This document shows positions 51,085 to 63,419 of a DNA stretch of 64,000 nt, in pieces. Where the stretch lies: contig JAOPGA020000651.1 of the NCBI GenBank assembly GCA_026419775.2, positions 62,001-126,000 on the forward strand. The letters are read 5' to 3'. Origin of the DNA: Acrasis kona. Taxonomy: Eukaryota; Heterolobosea; Eutetramitea; Acrasida; Acrasidae. Position 1 is the stretch's first letter. Each line of letters begins with the position of its first letter. Position numbers and translations under genes: made by a program. The notes beneath the pieces are model-generated. The model was not told where the DNA came from. It worked only from the letters and a program-made list of their open reading frames with translations, and made no database searches.

Positions 51085-51734
51085 ATGAGTGAACGAAAGG
51101 GAATGTTTAGTGCGGAGATTCCCAATCATGAAGAGAATAAGAGATACATTATGAGGATAACTAAAGAACATAATGTCTTTGATGATCCGCAAGACTACGA
51201 AGAAGATGTGAGTTTTTCACTCGGCATGAAATTAAATTTATAGGGGACACCCAAATATATACGACCAGGTAGACAGAAAAAAGCGAATATCGGAGTGCAC
51301 CCACATCGCTGTGACATTAGGCTTGAAGAATTTCTATGGTCAGTTAGAAGAGGAGGCTCAGTTTGGGATTCAGCAAAAAAATTTGCGAAATGTATGGCGT
51401 CAGCACCTGGGTAAGAAAATTAGAATGGAATTTGCTTATCGAAGTTAGAGAGGAGCCCAAAGATTCATTGGAATACATGGACTATTTCTCATATGAATAC
51501 TACATGGAAATGTATGATAAAGGTAGAATAAGAGATCAATTTTTCAAAGCAGGTGATTTCGACAATCCAAATGAAAGATATGAAACCAAAACCAAACTTC
51601 TTGATCATACTTCAAAAACCTTCTGGCTTGAAAAGAAAAAACTGCTTATCGAAAAGCAAAAACAAAAATTCTATGAGGAGCAGCAAAAGGGAGACAATCT
51701 CGCAAACCAACCAACCGAACAATCAATGTTATAA
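51085..51734 (+). CDS. Hypothetical protein, 191 aa
   Basis: Three exons (51085-51207, 51244-51410, 51449-51734) with introns of 36 and 38 nt give 191 residues. The join at the second intron is well supported because it reconnects two frames that otherwise run into stops. The protein is charged, with a PKYIRPGRQKKANIG basic segment, a Trp-containing middle (EFLWSVRRGGSVWDSAKKFAK) and a helical Lys/Glu/Gln C-terminus. Aromatic residues cluster at DYFSYEYYMEMYDKG. I do not recognise it. Composition would fit a ribosome- or spliceosome-associated accessory protein, but that is a guess. Confidence 0.65.
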
Positions 51735-51893
51735 AATTTTATTCGGTATTCATTTACCACCAATAGTTATTGTATTTCGAATCACATTCCAATACGTACT
51801 TCCTGTTAACTTCGTGTCCGTTCTCCACAATAGGAAATTTATTGTAATTAATTATTTTTGTTCAGTCAACCTTTACTTGTCCTAAACATCGAT

Positions 51894-54800
51894 ATGCCTA
51901 CGTCTGCTAATGAATGTGCAGTCAAAATCAAGGACGGCATTCAAAAGTTATCCCAAATAGAGCAAGAAATACAAGATGTAATAAACTATGCTGTATATAC
52001 CTTCCCAGACGTCACGCAGCGCTATGACATGTTCTCGAAAATGTATGATTATCTCCCAAATAAACTTGAGGTAAATTGTGCCATAAAACCTTCCGAATAA
52101 TAAATGTTTAGAGATTAGCCGACGAACTTAATCGAACGGGAGATTCCTTCTCCGGCCTTCTTAGTTCTCACTCTGACAACATCAATATCACGAATCAAAA
52201 TGTAACGGAGTTATTCAACACTGTAGCTTGCGTCAAAATTTTGCAAAGCGAGGAGCAAACTAAAGCTCAGTTCCATACTGTTGTCGCGCAAAAAGCAAGA
52301 GGAAGGAAGAGAAAGCTCAACGTCGATGAGAACGACCAGAATAGACGCGGAGGAGGTGGTGATTTCCTTGACAAGAGAATTAAAAAAGTAGATCTATCCA
52401 AACCTGACTTTGCTTCCAACATCCTGGATGACACGGGTGTGGTTATAAACATTAGCGATGACATGAATAGAAAAATGGCCTTGCGTAGGGAGGAAATACT
52501 TCGTCAACAGGAGGAAGAAAGAAACAGAGGAAAAAAGAAGAGAGGATTCCTAGGTTGGTTCGGAAACGGAAGCAGCGCAGACTTGAGCGTCAATCCAACT
52601 CCACAACCACATACTGATGACACCGTCAGCACGGATACAGTTTCCGACGACGAAACGTCTGACACGTCTTCCAAGAGGTCAATGGATGATTCACGTCGTC
52701 CAAGCATAAGCGCTCTAGAAGGATCCATCGCTCGTAGACCCAGTACCGACGACTTACCTCCCCTTCCCAAAGAAAAACCAAAAGTACCAGACATGAGCAG
52801 TCCTGATCTCCCGCCCACTCCAAGAATCAAAGTGGAACAACCAGTGGCGTCACCAGTCAACAACACCGTCACATCGTCATCAAGACCCAAATCACCCAAT
52901 CGTGGAAAATTACCAGACTTGCCTTTCGAGACCAAATTACCACCCAAGCCCACGTTGGACGAAAAGAAGACGCTTCCACCAAGACCAGCATTAGAAGAAA
53001 AGAAGGAGACGACAACATTACCTCCCAAACCAACATTAGAAAAGAAGGAAGCGTTACCTCTGAAACCCATCTTGGAAGAATCAAACGAAAAGACATTACC
53101 TCCCAAACCTTCACTAGCCAACAAGCAATCCGAACAATACGAATGGGAAGTTGATTTCGATACAGCCTTCGATAGAAACAATTCAACACAAGCACCACCT
53201 GCTGCTACTACAAAAATTGAAACGCCACAAAAACCAATCAAACCAACACTCGACATTTCACCAGCGAAACCATACGTCAGGACGCCTCCTCCCTCACAAA
53301 TCACATCAACTCCACCACCATCACAACCAGTCATAGCCAAACCACCCGCTCCATACGTCCACCAAAACACATCCACCACCACCACTCAATCAAAATTACA
53401 ATCCGTAAGCGAAGGATTGACGCCCATTCCTGCAGCAAGACCATCTAGTCAGGAATTCAATAACAATTCAAACGTGACCAACACGCCGCCACCAGGAGGA
53501 AGGAAACCTCCAGGATGGAGAAGTAATTCAAGCACGCCGGAGACCACTCCTACTTCCGCAAGAGCTCCACCTCCACAACGATTCAACGATTCTGATTTTG
53601 GAAGAATTTCCAACACATCACCCATTAGACAACCACCACCAACGACTCAACCACCTGTTGTTGTCAATAACAATCCACCACTACCAGCTGGAAGAAGACC
53701 TTCGATTGGACCTACCTCCGATAGACCTCCTCAACCAAGATCACAACCTCCTTCACAACCTCCATCACAACCTTCATCTCAACCACCTTCTCAACCACCA
53801 TCACAACCCCCTTCTCAACCACCATCGAGACCTCCATCACAACCATCATCGGCACAACCATCTCCTAGAAATCACATTGTGGTAGAGGAACAACCACCCG
53901 TTCACATTGAACCACAACAATTAGAAAAACCAATTGTCACATTGAGACCTTCCATGCAACAACGAAGAGATCAACAACGTAGTATGAACTCGCCTGTACT
54001 TCCGCCGAGTAATAACAGATTACCACCACCATCTGCCAACATGAACAACAGACCACCACTATCTACGGGTGGAATTGGATTGGATGCTGTTCCTTTACAA
54101 CCAAATCGTGCACCTAATGCAATCATGAACAATTCGATTCCATCTAATATGAGACAAAATCCAAATGCACCACCACCGCAGAGATTACCTCCCAACATGA
54201 GAGCAAATCCAAACGCTCCGCCACCTACTTTTAATCAAGATCAGAGATTACCTCCAAATATGAGAAGTAATCCAAATGCTCCTCCACCGCAGAGATTGCC
54301 ACCTAACATGAGAAGTAATCCAAATGCACCACCATCTCAATCTTCTTATCAAGATTCTCAACCACAACCACAACAGCAATTACCTCCAAATATGAGAAGT
54401 AATCCAAATGCACCACCTCCGCAGAGATTACCTCCCAACATGAGAAGTAATCCAAATGCACCTCCGCCCACATCTTCTCAATCTTATCAAGATTCACAAC
54501 AACAATTACCTCCAAATATGAGACCGAATCCAAATGGAAATGGATCTGCTCCACCTCAACAGAGATTACCTCCAAATATGAGATCGAATCCAAATGCACC
54601 ACCACCTCAATCTTCATATCAAGATTCACAACAAGAAATGAGAGGAGCGCCACCACCACAAACGAATAATCAAAGATTACCTCCGAATGCGAGACAAAAT
54701 CCAAATGCTGGAAATGCGCCACCACCTAGAATGGCACCACCGCCACAAAGAGATTTGGATAACGTCGTTCCTCTACAACCCACTTCATCATCGTCATCTG

Positions 54801-56338
54801 TGATTATGACTCGTCAACAATCATCTTCTTCGTTCGATCAACAACAACAACAAGCTCCATCGTCGAACAGACCACCTTTATATGACGATAGACAACAACA
54901 ACAAGGTGCACCACCCATGAGACAACAACCACCACCATCCATGCAACAACAACCACCTCCAAGAAATGTACCACCTCCAAATTCCAATTCGAATCAAATC
55001 TCATCTTTCCCACCTAGACAATCTCAACAACCTCCACAACAACAACAACACGTTGCACCTCCAAGAAACGATAATCAACAACCGTTACAACCACGTCAGG
55101 GTCCACCACCAATGATCCGTAATTTATCACAAGAGACAATTCCCGTGCCAGAATCAAATAACGTTCCTCCAAGAATGCGAACTCAAAGTATGGTCATGAA
55201 TCCCAATAGAGCACCACCTCCATCATCATCTTTCGATCAACAACAACAACAACAACCTCCTAGAACTCAACAACAATTACCACCAAGAAATCCACCGCCA
55301 CCTTCTTCTTCTAATACCATGAATCCTAATCAAGGTATTAGACAGGGAGGACCAAACAACATACCTCCACCCAATCGACCACAAACTCAAGATTTTGATC
55401 GAAGTGGTTCGTCTACGTTCCAAATGAATCCTAGACAACAACAACAACAACAACAACATGCAATGAGCGATCCCTCATTGAATAGACAAGGATTACCACC
55501 TCCTCAAAGAAATATCAATCCTCCTCCTCAATCTTCGTTCGATCAACGTCCCAATATGAATCAGGGTCCACCACCACCCAACAATTCATTACAGAGACCA
55601 CACAGCACTTCGTTATCTAGAAGTAATCAATCATCGTCATCATCGTTCCAACACGAATCCTTCAATCAACAACAACAACCACCGATGCAACCCAATAATA
55701 GACCACCGCCACAATCCATGAATCGTCAACATTCTGATCAATCATTCATGGATCAACAACAACAACCTAATTATCAACAAATGAGACAAGGACTTCCACC
55801 TCCATCTTCACAACCAATGCAACCTAGACAAGCTCCACCAGTTAATGTACAAATCAACAATTCATCGCCACCTCATCGAATGAGCAATGCACCATTACCT
55901 AATTCAAATTCAATGATGAATCAACCACCACCGCCCAGATCCACTGGTAATCAACCTCCCATGATGAATCAACAACGAATGGGTCCTCCACCTCAACAAC
56001 AGGGTCATTATGATGATTTGAGATCTAGTGGTGGTGGTGGTGGTCCGCTGCCCATGAGAGGTCCGTCGCCCATGCAAAGAGCGCCGCCGCCATCTAACAT
56101 GAATCATCATCAACAACAACAACAACCTTTTGATAATGGATTTGGTGATCCACGAATGAGAAGTCAGAGCATGAGAATGCCACCTCCTTCTTCTAATCAA
56201 TACGTGAACGTTCATCCAGGAGATCCTTATTATCAAGATCAGCAACAACAGATGAAACCTAATCAACAGAGGAACATGCAACCGCCTCAACAGAGACAAC
56301 CGCCGCCATCGTATCAAAACAATAATCGGAATTATTAA
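51894..56338 (+). CDS. Giant Pro/Gln/Asn-rich, mostly disordered protein
   Basis: Exon 1 (51894-52070) and exon 2 (52112-56338) joined over a 41-nt intron encode 1467 residues. Only about the first 125 look folded: a helical segment with IKDGIQKLSQIEQEIQDVI and ELFNTVACVKILQSEEQTKA, ending at a basic KARGRKRKLN cluster. A lone Trp/Phe motif (RGFLGWFGNGSS) sits near 165. The rest is low-complexity: KPTLEKKE/LPPKP repeats at about 290-350, PPSQ repeats at about 550-580, nine or so LPPNMRSNPNAPPP repeats at about 690-880, then Gln/Pro/Asn/Met runs to the end. The polyproline could bind SH3, WW or profilin partners, and the Q/N runs suggest condensate behaviour. I cannot assign a family. Long antisense frames over this exon are by-products of its composition. 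Confidence 0.75.
54145..54725 (+). repeat. Tandem repeat array encoding LPPNMRSNPNAPPP units
   Basis: About nine imperfect units of 48-75 bp encode variants of QRLPPNMRSNPNAPPP, some separated by SYQDSQ-type spacers. DNA identity between units is high, for example the recurring block CCAAATATGAGAAGTAATCC, which points to recent unit duplication and probably length variation between strains. Confidence 0.8.
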
Positions 56339-56478
56339 AATTTAATTTTTTGTAATTTTCTTCTTGTTGTTTTACAATGAATATAACCTATTGTGGAGAA
56401 TGCATCTGGAGGGAAGTTTACTGATGTCTTTTTTTACATTTTTGAGAATTTACATTTTTATTTTTGTGCACCGTGATT

Positions 56479-57817
56479 ATGAACTGGCACAGTTTTCAAT
56501 GCCACTTTTGTGGAGGGGATAAGTGCAGACATGAAGATTTTAACAAGACGGTGGGTAATCCAGCTATATACGGCCTTCATAGCAATTATGTCACCGATAA
56601 TATTATCGCTTCACAAAGATTATCCAGTAGATTGATACAACAACATGATATTTATGCTCAATTCAAAAAACATAAAGTTTTTGCGATCGTGAATTTACAA
56701 GAGAGGGGAGAACATCCACACTGTGGAGATGGAAACTTGATAGAAAGTGGATTTTCGTATTCACCAGAGGAAGTCATGTCACATAACAGTATGCATCTTT
56801 GACATGGTTATTAACACGTGTACAGTAAACTTTTACAACTTTTTTTGGAGGGACATGTCGACACCTTCAAATGCTCAATATGTGATGAATATTATGCACG
56901 TAATGCACTCAGATATTGAAAAGGGTGGTAAAGTGCTGGTGCATTGTCATGCAGGTATGTTTATATAAATATTGTATGAACCTCACGATTTAGGCTTGGG
57001 GAGAACTGGTCTAATTATTGCTTGTTATCTACTTTATTCAAAGTTTAGTAATACACCGGAGGAAGCAATAAACTTTACAAGACAACATCGGGCAAAATCA
57101 ATTCAGACACAAAATCAAGTGAATTACGTCTACATATTCCATGAATATTTGATAAAAAGCAAGTGCGTGTTTCCTCTGGAGAAGCAGACTTTGAAGGATT
57201 CCATGTTTAGGCAAAGGTGTTATTTATCTGGGGAGCCATATAGAGTTTTACGCAACATTCCGAAAATCATAGATTGCGTCTGCAAAATCCTATCCCAATC
57301 TCGTAAATCATGCAGCGATATAAACCAAATAATTAAACGAAACCAATCCTACATTATTGAGGATCCAGATCGACAACATAACGATCAATTACTTTTATCT
57401 GATATCAAGAATCGCATAAATGATGACGACTGGGGTATACTGAGCATGATTGATGATCGATTGGATCTAGGGTTTTGTCTGCTATTTGATTGGCTAAGTA
57501 CATTATCAGAACCCATACTGAGCGATAAAAATATTCAAGACATGTTGGAGATGTATGATCAAATTAGAGACACATCGATCAATCTGACCATTCAGTTACT
57601 TGTTTCACGGTGTGATGTTGGCAAGGTGGAGTGCGAAATTATTGCTCGGATGACGACAGGATTACACAACTTATGTTCCATGACCTCAGCATCCAACGAA
57701 CCACAAGTCGGTATAGAATTATGTTGTCTCGTTCTCTCTAAGCTCACAAACACTGTTTTAAAGAAGAATAACCCTCTATGCACGTTGTTCTTTCAGACAA
57801 CCATACTCAAAAAGTAA
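56479..57817 (+). CDS. PTPDC1-like dual-specificity protein phosphatase
   Basis: Three exons (56479-56788, 56826-56954, 56994-57817), introns 37 and 39 nt, give 420 residues. The N-terminus has the PTPDC1-type FQCHFCGGDKCRHED and GNPAIYGLHSNYVTDNIIA blocks, then NLQERGEHPHCGDGNL and SGFSYSPEE. The catalytic loop HCHAGLGRTG is rebuilt exactly at the second splice, with Cys and Arg of the C-x5-R motif intact. Family members are linked to centrosome and cilium length control; yeast and animal relatives include CDC14-like folds. The substrate is unknown. The C-terminal about 200 residues are helical and not obviously conserved. The upstream ATG at 56464 is replaced by 56479 because it is the first true ATG in frame. 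Confidence 0.87.
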
Positions 57818-57857
57818 CAAACATAATAAGGCTCAAAATGTACATAAATATTTACAT

Positions 57858-58829
57858 TTATTCAACCAAGTTACCAAATTTTTCGTGTCTTTGCTCTTGT
57901 TCCTCTTTACTCTCCTTTACAAAGTAGTTTGTCTTTTGATCCCATAATTCAGCTGTTATCACACGTCCGCCAAAATGTCTTCCCTGCATCATTGTAACAC
58001 ATTCCTCAGCACTTGTCGGTAATTTGAATTTTACTTCAACTACACCGTCTGGATTATCTTGAAAAATTCTAATTTTTTCCACGGGTCCAAGTTTTTCGCA
58101 TTCGCCTTTAATGTCTTGCTTTAATTCTTCCCTTAAAAGTGGTTCTTGTGCGAATTCGTCCGGAGTAAACATGTGCTTTAAAATGACACTCCTGGCGCGG
58201 CCTTCAAATCTAGTGTCGCCTCCAAATCCCCACTGTAACTTTCTGTTTTGATCCACTACTGGTTTTGTTTTTTTTCTCATTGTACCAGTGATGGAAGTTG
58301 ACAGGGCTTGTTGTGGTTGTTTTTCTTTTTCTTTGAATTGTGCAACTTGGATTTTAATCATGTGCCCTGGTTTGATCTCGGTCTCATCCAACAGCGCAAT
58401 GGCCAGAGCGACGCTTGGCTCCTTGAAAAATGTAATTAATGCGTCGCCCGTATTTTCGCCATCTTCACCCTTATAAAATTTGATTTTTGGAATTGCTGTT
58501 ACTGAATCCAACTTGACTTGCCCGCATTTCTTTTCAAAGTATTCTAGTATGTCAGGGACAGTAATGTCTTTGGGGAGACCCGAAACAAAGATACTGGAGT
58601 TGAATGGTTGTTGTTCTTGTTTTGGTTTTTCGTTTTTCCGCTTTGGTTTTTTTGCCGGTTTGGAATTCTCCTGACTGGCCATTAAAGTGGCCAGGTCCAT
58701 CTCCTCTCTCCATTTTCTTTTCCTTTCATTCTCAAGAGCGTCATCCTCCTCTAAATCATTAGTGACATCACTGTTGTGATTTGAAGTTGCGTCGTTTGGT
58801 ATCTCTTCTGGTATATGTTCTTTTTGCAT
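57858..58829 (-). CDS. HTATSF1/Cus2-like splicing factor with two RRMs
   Basis: An intronless 323-residue protein. After an acidic N-terminus and a Lys-rich KKPKRKNEKPK signal come two RNA-recognition motifs: RRM1 at about 80-170 (SIFVSGLPKDI, then GDALITFFKEPSVALAIALLDE) and RRM2 at about 215-305 (RSVILKHMFTPDEF, then VEVKFKLPTSAEECVTMMQGRHFGGRVI). RRM2 has the U2AF-homology style: it lacks a strong RNP1 aromatic pair and ends with RVITAELWD, as in HTATSF1. Yeast Cus2 binds SF3B1 and helps U2 snRNP toggle during branch-site recognition. The gene is divergent from eEF2, with 185 bp between starts. Confidence 0.9.
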   Translation of the reverse strand: MQKEHIPEEIPNDATSNHNSDVTNDLEEDDALENERKRKWREEMDLATLMASQENSKPAKKPKRKNEKPKQEQQPFNSSIFVSGLPKDITVPDILEYFEKKCGQVKLDSVTAIPKIKFYKGEDGENTGDALITFFKEPSVALAIALLDETEIKPGHMIKIQVAQFKEKEKQPQQALSTSITGTMRKKTKPVVDQNRKLQWGFGGDTRFEGRARSVILKHMFTPDEFAQEPLLREELKQDIKGECEKLGPVEKIRIFQDNPDGVVEVKFKLPTSAEECVTMMQGRHFGGRVITAELWDQKTNYFVKESKEEQEQRHEKFGNLVE

Positions 58830-59014
58830 TTATTGTAACTGCAAGCTTCATACTCAAGATTGAACGAACAATTCTCCTTAATTTGAATGTCCTTTTTTAT
58901 CCTCTATCCAATCAACGGCCGTTTCCTTGTCTGTGTGAAATTCAGTCCTATCAAATTCAAATTTTGCCAACTCAATTTTTATTCACTTGAGAAAACAAAC
59001 TTGAACAACACAAG

Positions 59015-61501
59015 ATGGTGAACTTTACTATTGACCAGCTCCGTGCCATTATGGACGACCAAGCCCAGATCCGTAATATGTCTGTGATTGCCCACGTCGA
59101 TCACGGAAAGAGTACTCTAACCGACTCTTTGGTTGCCGCCGCCGGTATCATCGCCACCGCCAAGGCAGGAGATCAACGTTTCACCGATACTCGTCAAGAT
59201 GAACAAGATCGTTGCATCACAATCAAGTCCACAAGTATTTCCCTCTACTATGAAAAGGAGAATGCCACCAAATATCTAATCAATTTGATTGATTCACCCG
59301 GACACGTCGATTTCTCATCTGAGGTCACAGCAGCTCTCCGTGTCACTGATGGTGCCCTTGTCGTTATCGATTGCGTAGAAGGTGTTTGCGTGCAAACCGA
59401 AACCGTCTTGCGTCAAGCCCTTCAAGAACGTATCGTTCCAGTTTTGATGATTAACAAGTTGGACAGAGCCATCTTGGAACTCCAACTCCAACAAGAAGAT
59501 GCCTACAACACCTTCAGCAAGGCCATTGAATCTGCTAACGTCATCATCTCAACATACAAGGACCCCGTCATGGCCGACATGATGGTCTACCCCAACAAGG
59601 GAACAGTCTGCTTCGGATCCGGTCTACACGGATGGGCCTTCACATTGACCCGTTTCGCCGCCATCTACTCAAAGAAGTTCGGTACCTCCGAGGATAAGCT
59701 CATGCAAAAGCTATGGGGTGACAACTACTTCGACGGAAAGAAGTGGACCTCAAGAAACGACGACAACAAGTTGAAGAGAGGTTTCTGCCAATTCATCTTG
59801 GACCCCATCTACAAGATGTTCAACGCTATCATGAACGACAAATTCGAGGATATGGACAAGATGATGGCCGCTATGGACATCAAGTTGAGCCCCGAAGAGA
59901 GATCTGGCCTCAAGCAAAAGAAGTTGTTGAAGGCAGTCATGCAAAAGTTCTTGCCAGCTGCTGAAGCTCTACTAGAAATGATTGTGCTCCATCTTCCATC
60001 ACCCAAGAAGGCCCAATCATACCGTTATGAGACCCTATACAACGGTCCAATCGACGACATCTTCGCCCAAGGTGTCAAGAACTGCGACCCCAAGGCTGCC
60101 TTGCTCTTGTACGTTTCAAAGATGGTCCCCACCAACGATAAGGGTAGATTCTACGCCTTCGGTCGTGTCTTCTCCGGTGTCGTCAGAACTGGACAAAAGG
60201 TCAGAATCATGGGTCCACGTTACGAGCCAGGAAAGAAGGACGACTTGACCATCAAGAACGTCCAACGTACCGTCATCATGATGGGTCGTTACACTGAAGC
60301 CGTCGATGACGTGCCTTGCGGTAACGTTGTTGGTTTGGTTGGTATCGATCAATACCTAGTCAAGTCAGGAACCTTGACCGACGAAGAGGCCAAGGACTGC
60401 TGCCCATTGAAGGACATGAAGTACTCCGTCTCACCAGTCGTGCGTGTTGCCGTCGAGCCAAAGAATGCCGGAGATTTGCCCAAGTTGGTCGAAGGATTGA
60501 AGCGTCTAGCCAAGTCCGATCCATTGGTCTTGATCACCACCGAAGAATCTGGTGAGCACATTGTTGCTGGTGCCGGAGAGTTGCACTTGGAAATTTGCTT
60601 GAAGGATTTACAAGAAGATTTCACTGGTATCGAACTCAAGATTTCAGACCCAGTCGTTTCCTTCAGAGAGACCATCACCAACAACGTCGAGACACTAGCC
60701 ATGAGCAAGTCACCCAACAAGCACAACCGTTTATACATGACCGCCGAGCCAATCCAAGAGGAGTTGGTCCTTGAAATTGAAAATGGAAAGGTCACACCAA
60801 AGGACGAAGCCAAGGCACGTGGTAAGTACTTGAGCGAAGAGTACGGATGGGATGTCGATCAAGCAAGAAAGATCTGGACCTTCGGACCAGACACCCAAGG
60901 ACCCAACGTTGTTGTCGACGCAACCAAGGCCGTCCAATACTTGAACGAAATCAAGGACTCCGTCGTTGCTGCTTTCCAATGGGCAACCAAGGAGGGTGTC
61001 TTGTGCGACGAGAACATGAGAGGAATCAGATACAACGTTATGGATGTCGTATTGCACACTGATGCTATCCACAGAGGTGGTGGACAAATCATACCCACTG
61101 CTCGTCGTTGCTTCTACGCCGCTCAATTGATGAACGAGCCCAAGCTACAAGAACCAATCTTCTTGGTCGAAATTCAAGCCCCAGAAGATGTGTTGGGAGG
61201 TATCTACTCCGTCATGAACAAGAGAAGAGGTGTCATGATTGCTAGCGACCAAAGACCAGGTACACCACTATACAACGTCAAGTGCCACTTGCCAGTCAAT
61301 GAGTCATTCGGTTTCACCGCTGATTTGAGATCAAACACTGGTGGTAAGGCTTTCCCACAATGTGTCTTCGATCACTGGGCAACAATGAACGGAAGCGCAC
61401 TAGAGAAGGGCAAACAAAACGAACTTGTTTTGGCCACACGTAAGAGGAAGGGTTTGAAGGTTGATATTCCATCATTGGACGAGTATTTGGACAAGTTGTA
61501 A
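59015..61501 (+). CDS. EEF2: Translation elongation factor 2
   Basis: The intronless 828-residue protein covers every eEF2 domain: G1 AHVDHGKST at about 26-34, switch II and G3 DSPGHVDF, G4 NKLD, and the diphthamide loop with His686 in DAIHRGGGQ. It promotes GTP-dependent ribosome translocation in the cytosol. Eukaryotic eEF2 is usually about 842 residues; the difference is small loop loss, not truncation. Codon choice differs sharply from neighbours: third positions are C- and G-rich (AAG, ATC, GTC), as expected of a very highly expressed gene. The start context AAG-ATG and a CAA/AAC-rich leader fit efficient initiation. No intron or break is present. Confidence 0.98.
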   Translation: MVNFTIDQLRAIMDDQAQIRNMSVIAHVDHGKSTLTDSLVAAAGIIATAKAGDQRFTDTRQDEQDRCITIKSTSISLYYEKENATKYLINLIDSPGHVDFSSEVTAALRVTDGALVVIDCVEGVCVQTETVLRQALQERIVPVLMINKLDRAILELQLQQEDAYNTFSKAIESANVIISTYKDPVMADMMVYPNKGTVCFGSGLHGWAFTLTRFAAIYSKKFGTSEDKLMQKLWGDNYFDGKKWTSRNDDNKLKRGFCQFILDPIYKMFNAIMNDKFEDMDKMMAAMDIKLSPEERSGLKQKKLLKAVMQKFLPAAEALLEMIVLHLPSPKKAQSYRYETLYNGPIDDIFAQGVKNCDPKAALLLYVSKMVPTNDKGRFYAFGRVFSGVVRTGQKVRIMGPRYEPGKKDDLTIKNVQRTVIMMGRYTEAVDDVPCGNVVGLVGIDQYLVKSGTLTDEEAKDCCPLKDMKYSVSPVVRVAVEPKNAGDLPKLVEGLKRLAKSDPLVLITTEESGEHIVAGAGELHLEICLKDLQEDFTGIELKISDPVVSFRETITNNVETLAMSKSPNKHNRLYMTAEPIQEELVLEIENGKVTPKDEAKARGKYLSEEYGWDVDQARKIWTFGPDTQGPNVVVDATKAVQYLNEIKDSVVAAFQWATKEGVLCDENMRGIRYNVMDVVLHTDAIHRGGGQIIPTARRCFYAAQLMNEPKLQEPIFLVEIQAPEDVLGGIYSVMNKRRGVMIASDQRPGTPLYNVKCHLPVNESFGFTADLRSNTGGKAFPQCVFDHWATMNGSALEKGKQNELVLATRKRKGLKVDIPSLDEYLDKL

Positions 61502-61850
61502 ATCACGATTTCTTAATAAATTAATTTCGTTGAAGTTGATTGTTTTTATTTTGTTACGTTAACACTTGATAGTGCACATTCGATGTATGGGAAAGCGTAG
61601 TGGACCGCAAGGTATCATGCAGATGCTTGGCTCGCAGGTTGCGTTGAATCGAACTACGATTATTGGATCAACATTAAGAATCAAACGCGCTCACCATAGA
61701 GATAGATGTATCATGTAGGTTTTGTCAGAGGGTTGAGGTTTTTAAAACGTACGTCTGTTCCATTTACACATTAAAAAGAATACGCCTCGGTCTTGACGTT
61801 TGGAATTTAGGACAATGCAACATTGTTAAAAAAACTTATAGTTTATTGAG
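61502..61850. other. Intergenic region
   Basis: A 349-bp gap between the eEF2 stop and the glutamate decarboxylase stop; the genes converge. It is larger than most convergent gaps here. The minus strand holds a GTTCGATTC B-box-like motif around 61650 but no cloverleaf that folds. No coding frame is apparent. Confidence 0.45.
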
Positions 61851-63419
61851 TTAGCATACATTATGACTCTTTCCAAACTTTCCTTGCAAAGAATGTGCAT
61901 GTTTTGCTCCCTTCTTGTCTTGATGATGTGGAGTTCTTCCATGACTACTAGTCTCTTCACGACTGTCGTTCAGTTGTCTGATACCTTCCACTTGCTTCTT
62001 GTCTAAACTAGACAAGCGTTCCACACTTGCTTCCAAATCTCTTAAAAACAGATTACATCTGGATCTGGTAAAATCCTCCCTCAATACAACTCTCAACATG
62101 TTCAAGTCGCTCGCATGAGGAGCCATCGTATAGGCAGGCACCACCCACTGTCTCTGACGTAGCTCTTTGGCAACGTCATATTCATTGAAGTTCTTCTTTT
62201 CTTTTAATCTAAATGCTACCAATGGAAGACCATTGATGCCTCGCGCAGACATGATTTCCCACTGTCCGGTCGCTTCTAATTTATCTGCAAGGTAGATGGC
62301 ATCGTTGGTTAAATTCATCATGATGGATTTATAGCCAGAAAAACCTAATCTGACCAGTTGGTAGTACATGGCAATAACATTGCTCGCTCCTTTTGAGAAA
62401 TTCAATGTAAAAGAAGCTTGGTCAGCACCCAAGTAGTTAATGTTGAAGATGAGTTCCTTTGGTAAGTACTCTTTAGACCTCCAGATGGCGATACCAATAC
62501 CAGGATAAACAAGACCATATTTATGGCCAGAGGCATTAATGGATACGACAGTTGGCAATCTAAAATCCCAAATTAAATCTGGATTCACAAACGGAGCAAC
62601 AAAACCGCCACTTGCGGCATCGATATGAATAGGACACTCAAAGCCCATTTTTTCGTTCTTTTCTCTAAGTAATTTATCAACAGTGAATGCATCTTCGTAT
62701 TCACCTGTATAAGTTGATCCGAGAATTACACAAATACCAATTGTGTTCTCGTCAACCAATTCAACAGCTTCAGTCGGATCAAGACAATATCTTGTTTTTG
62801 TACAATATACATATTTCTCTTCAATTTCAAAGTACCTTGCTGCTTTCTCCCAGCACACTTGCACGTTGGAGCCCATGACTATATTTGGTCGACTGTAGTC
62901 CTTTCCTTGTTCTTTCCTTCTGTTCTGCCATTTTTTCTTCATGGCAAGAACTGCCAACATGATTGCTTCTGATGACCCTACTGTGGTGACACCCATTGGC
63001 TGCTCATCTTCACTTTCGGGGACGTTGAATAGATGACCAATCATGGCGACGCATCTATTCTGAATGTCGCACGTGGCAGGGTATTCTTCATAGTCAATAA
63101 AGTTCTTGTTGAATGAATCTGCCATGAGCTTATCTGCCTCGGGTTCCATATACGTGGTCACGAACGAAGCAAGGTTAAGAATAGGTTTGCTATCCAAAGC
63201 TAGCTCGTCGGTAATTAATTTGTAGGCAATGTTAGATGGCATTTCTTGATCGGCTAAATGATTCTTTGGTAACTCATCAACTGCAAATCTTGATCCGTAA
63301 ATAGACGTGGCACTATAAACCATGCCATTATCGACACTCGTCTGTTCATTGTTGTGTTTTTTTTGGTCCCTTTTTCTATGGTGATGTCTCTTGTGCGATA
63401 TTGGTGTTAGATGTACCAT
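61851..63419 (-). CDS. Glutamate decarboxylase
   Basis: An intronless 522-residue PLP enzyme that converts glutamate to GABA and CO2 and consumes a proton. The family core is complete: LNLASFVTTYMEPEADKLM near 90, GTTTVGSSEAIMLAVLA-type (VTTVGSSEAIMLAVLAMK), VHIDAASGGFVAPF as CPIHIDAASGGFVAPF, and the PLP-binding Lys300 in INASGHKYGLVYPG. The last about 55 residues are polar and basic with many His. They lack the two-Trp calmodulin site of plant enzymes but resemble an extension rich in Lys, His and Gln. The first about 30 residues are a His/Arg/Lys cluster (SHKRHHHRKRDQKK), unlike the usual N-terminus. GABA-shunt or acid-stress roles are typical; alanine aminotransferase in this window shares the same amino-acid metabolism. 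Confidence 0.95.
   Translation of the reverse strand: MVHLTPISHKRHHHRKRDQKKHNNEQTSVDNGMVYSATSIYGSRFAVDELPKNHLADQEMPSNIAYKLITDELALDSKPILNLASFVTTYMEPEADKLMADSFNKNFIDYEEYPATCDIQNRCVAMIGHLFNVPESEDEQPMGVTTVGSSEAIMLAVLAMKKKWQNRRKEQGKDYSRPNIVMGSNVQVCWEKAARYFEIEEKYVYCTKTRYCLDPTEAVELVDENTIGICVILGSTYTGEYEDAFTVDKLLREKNEKMGFECPIHIDAASGGFVAPFVNPDLIWDFRLPTVVSINASGHKYGLVYPGIGIAIWRSKEYLPKELIFNINYLGADQASFTLNFSKGASNVIAMYYQLVRLGFSGYKSIMMNLTNDAIYLADKLEATGQWEIMSARGINGLPLVAFRLKEKKNFNEYDVAKELRQRQWVVPAYTMAPHASDLNMLRVVLREDFTRSRCNLFLRDLEASVERLSSLDKKQVEGIRQLNDSREETSSHGRTPHHQDKKGAKHAHSLQGKFGKSHNVC

Noticed and set aside
52504-53385. 293-codon antisense open frame over the Pro-rich gene
   Set aside because: It mirrors the proline codons of the plus-strand gene as Gly/Val/Trp-rich sequence and has no protein-like features.
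61590-61720. tRNA-like signal on the minus strand (GTTCGATTC B-box and a TTCTTAA loop resembling a Lys anticodon)
   Set aside because: The anticodon stem pairs poorly, no D-stem partner is present and the acceptor stem does not match, so no cloverleaf forms.
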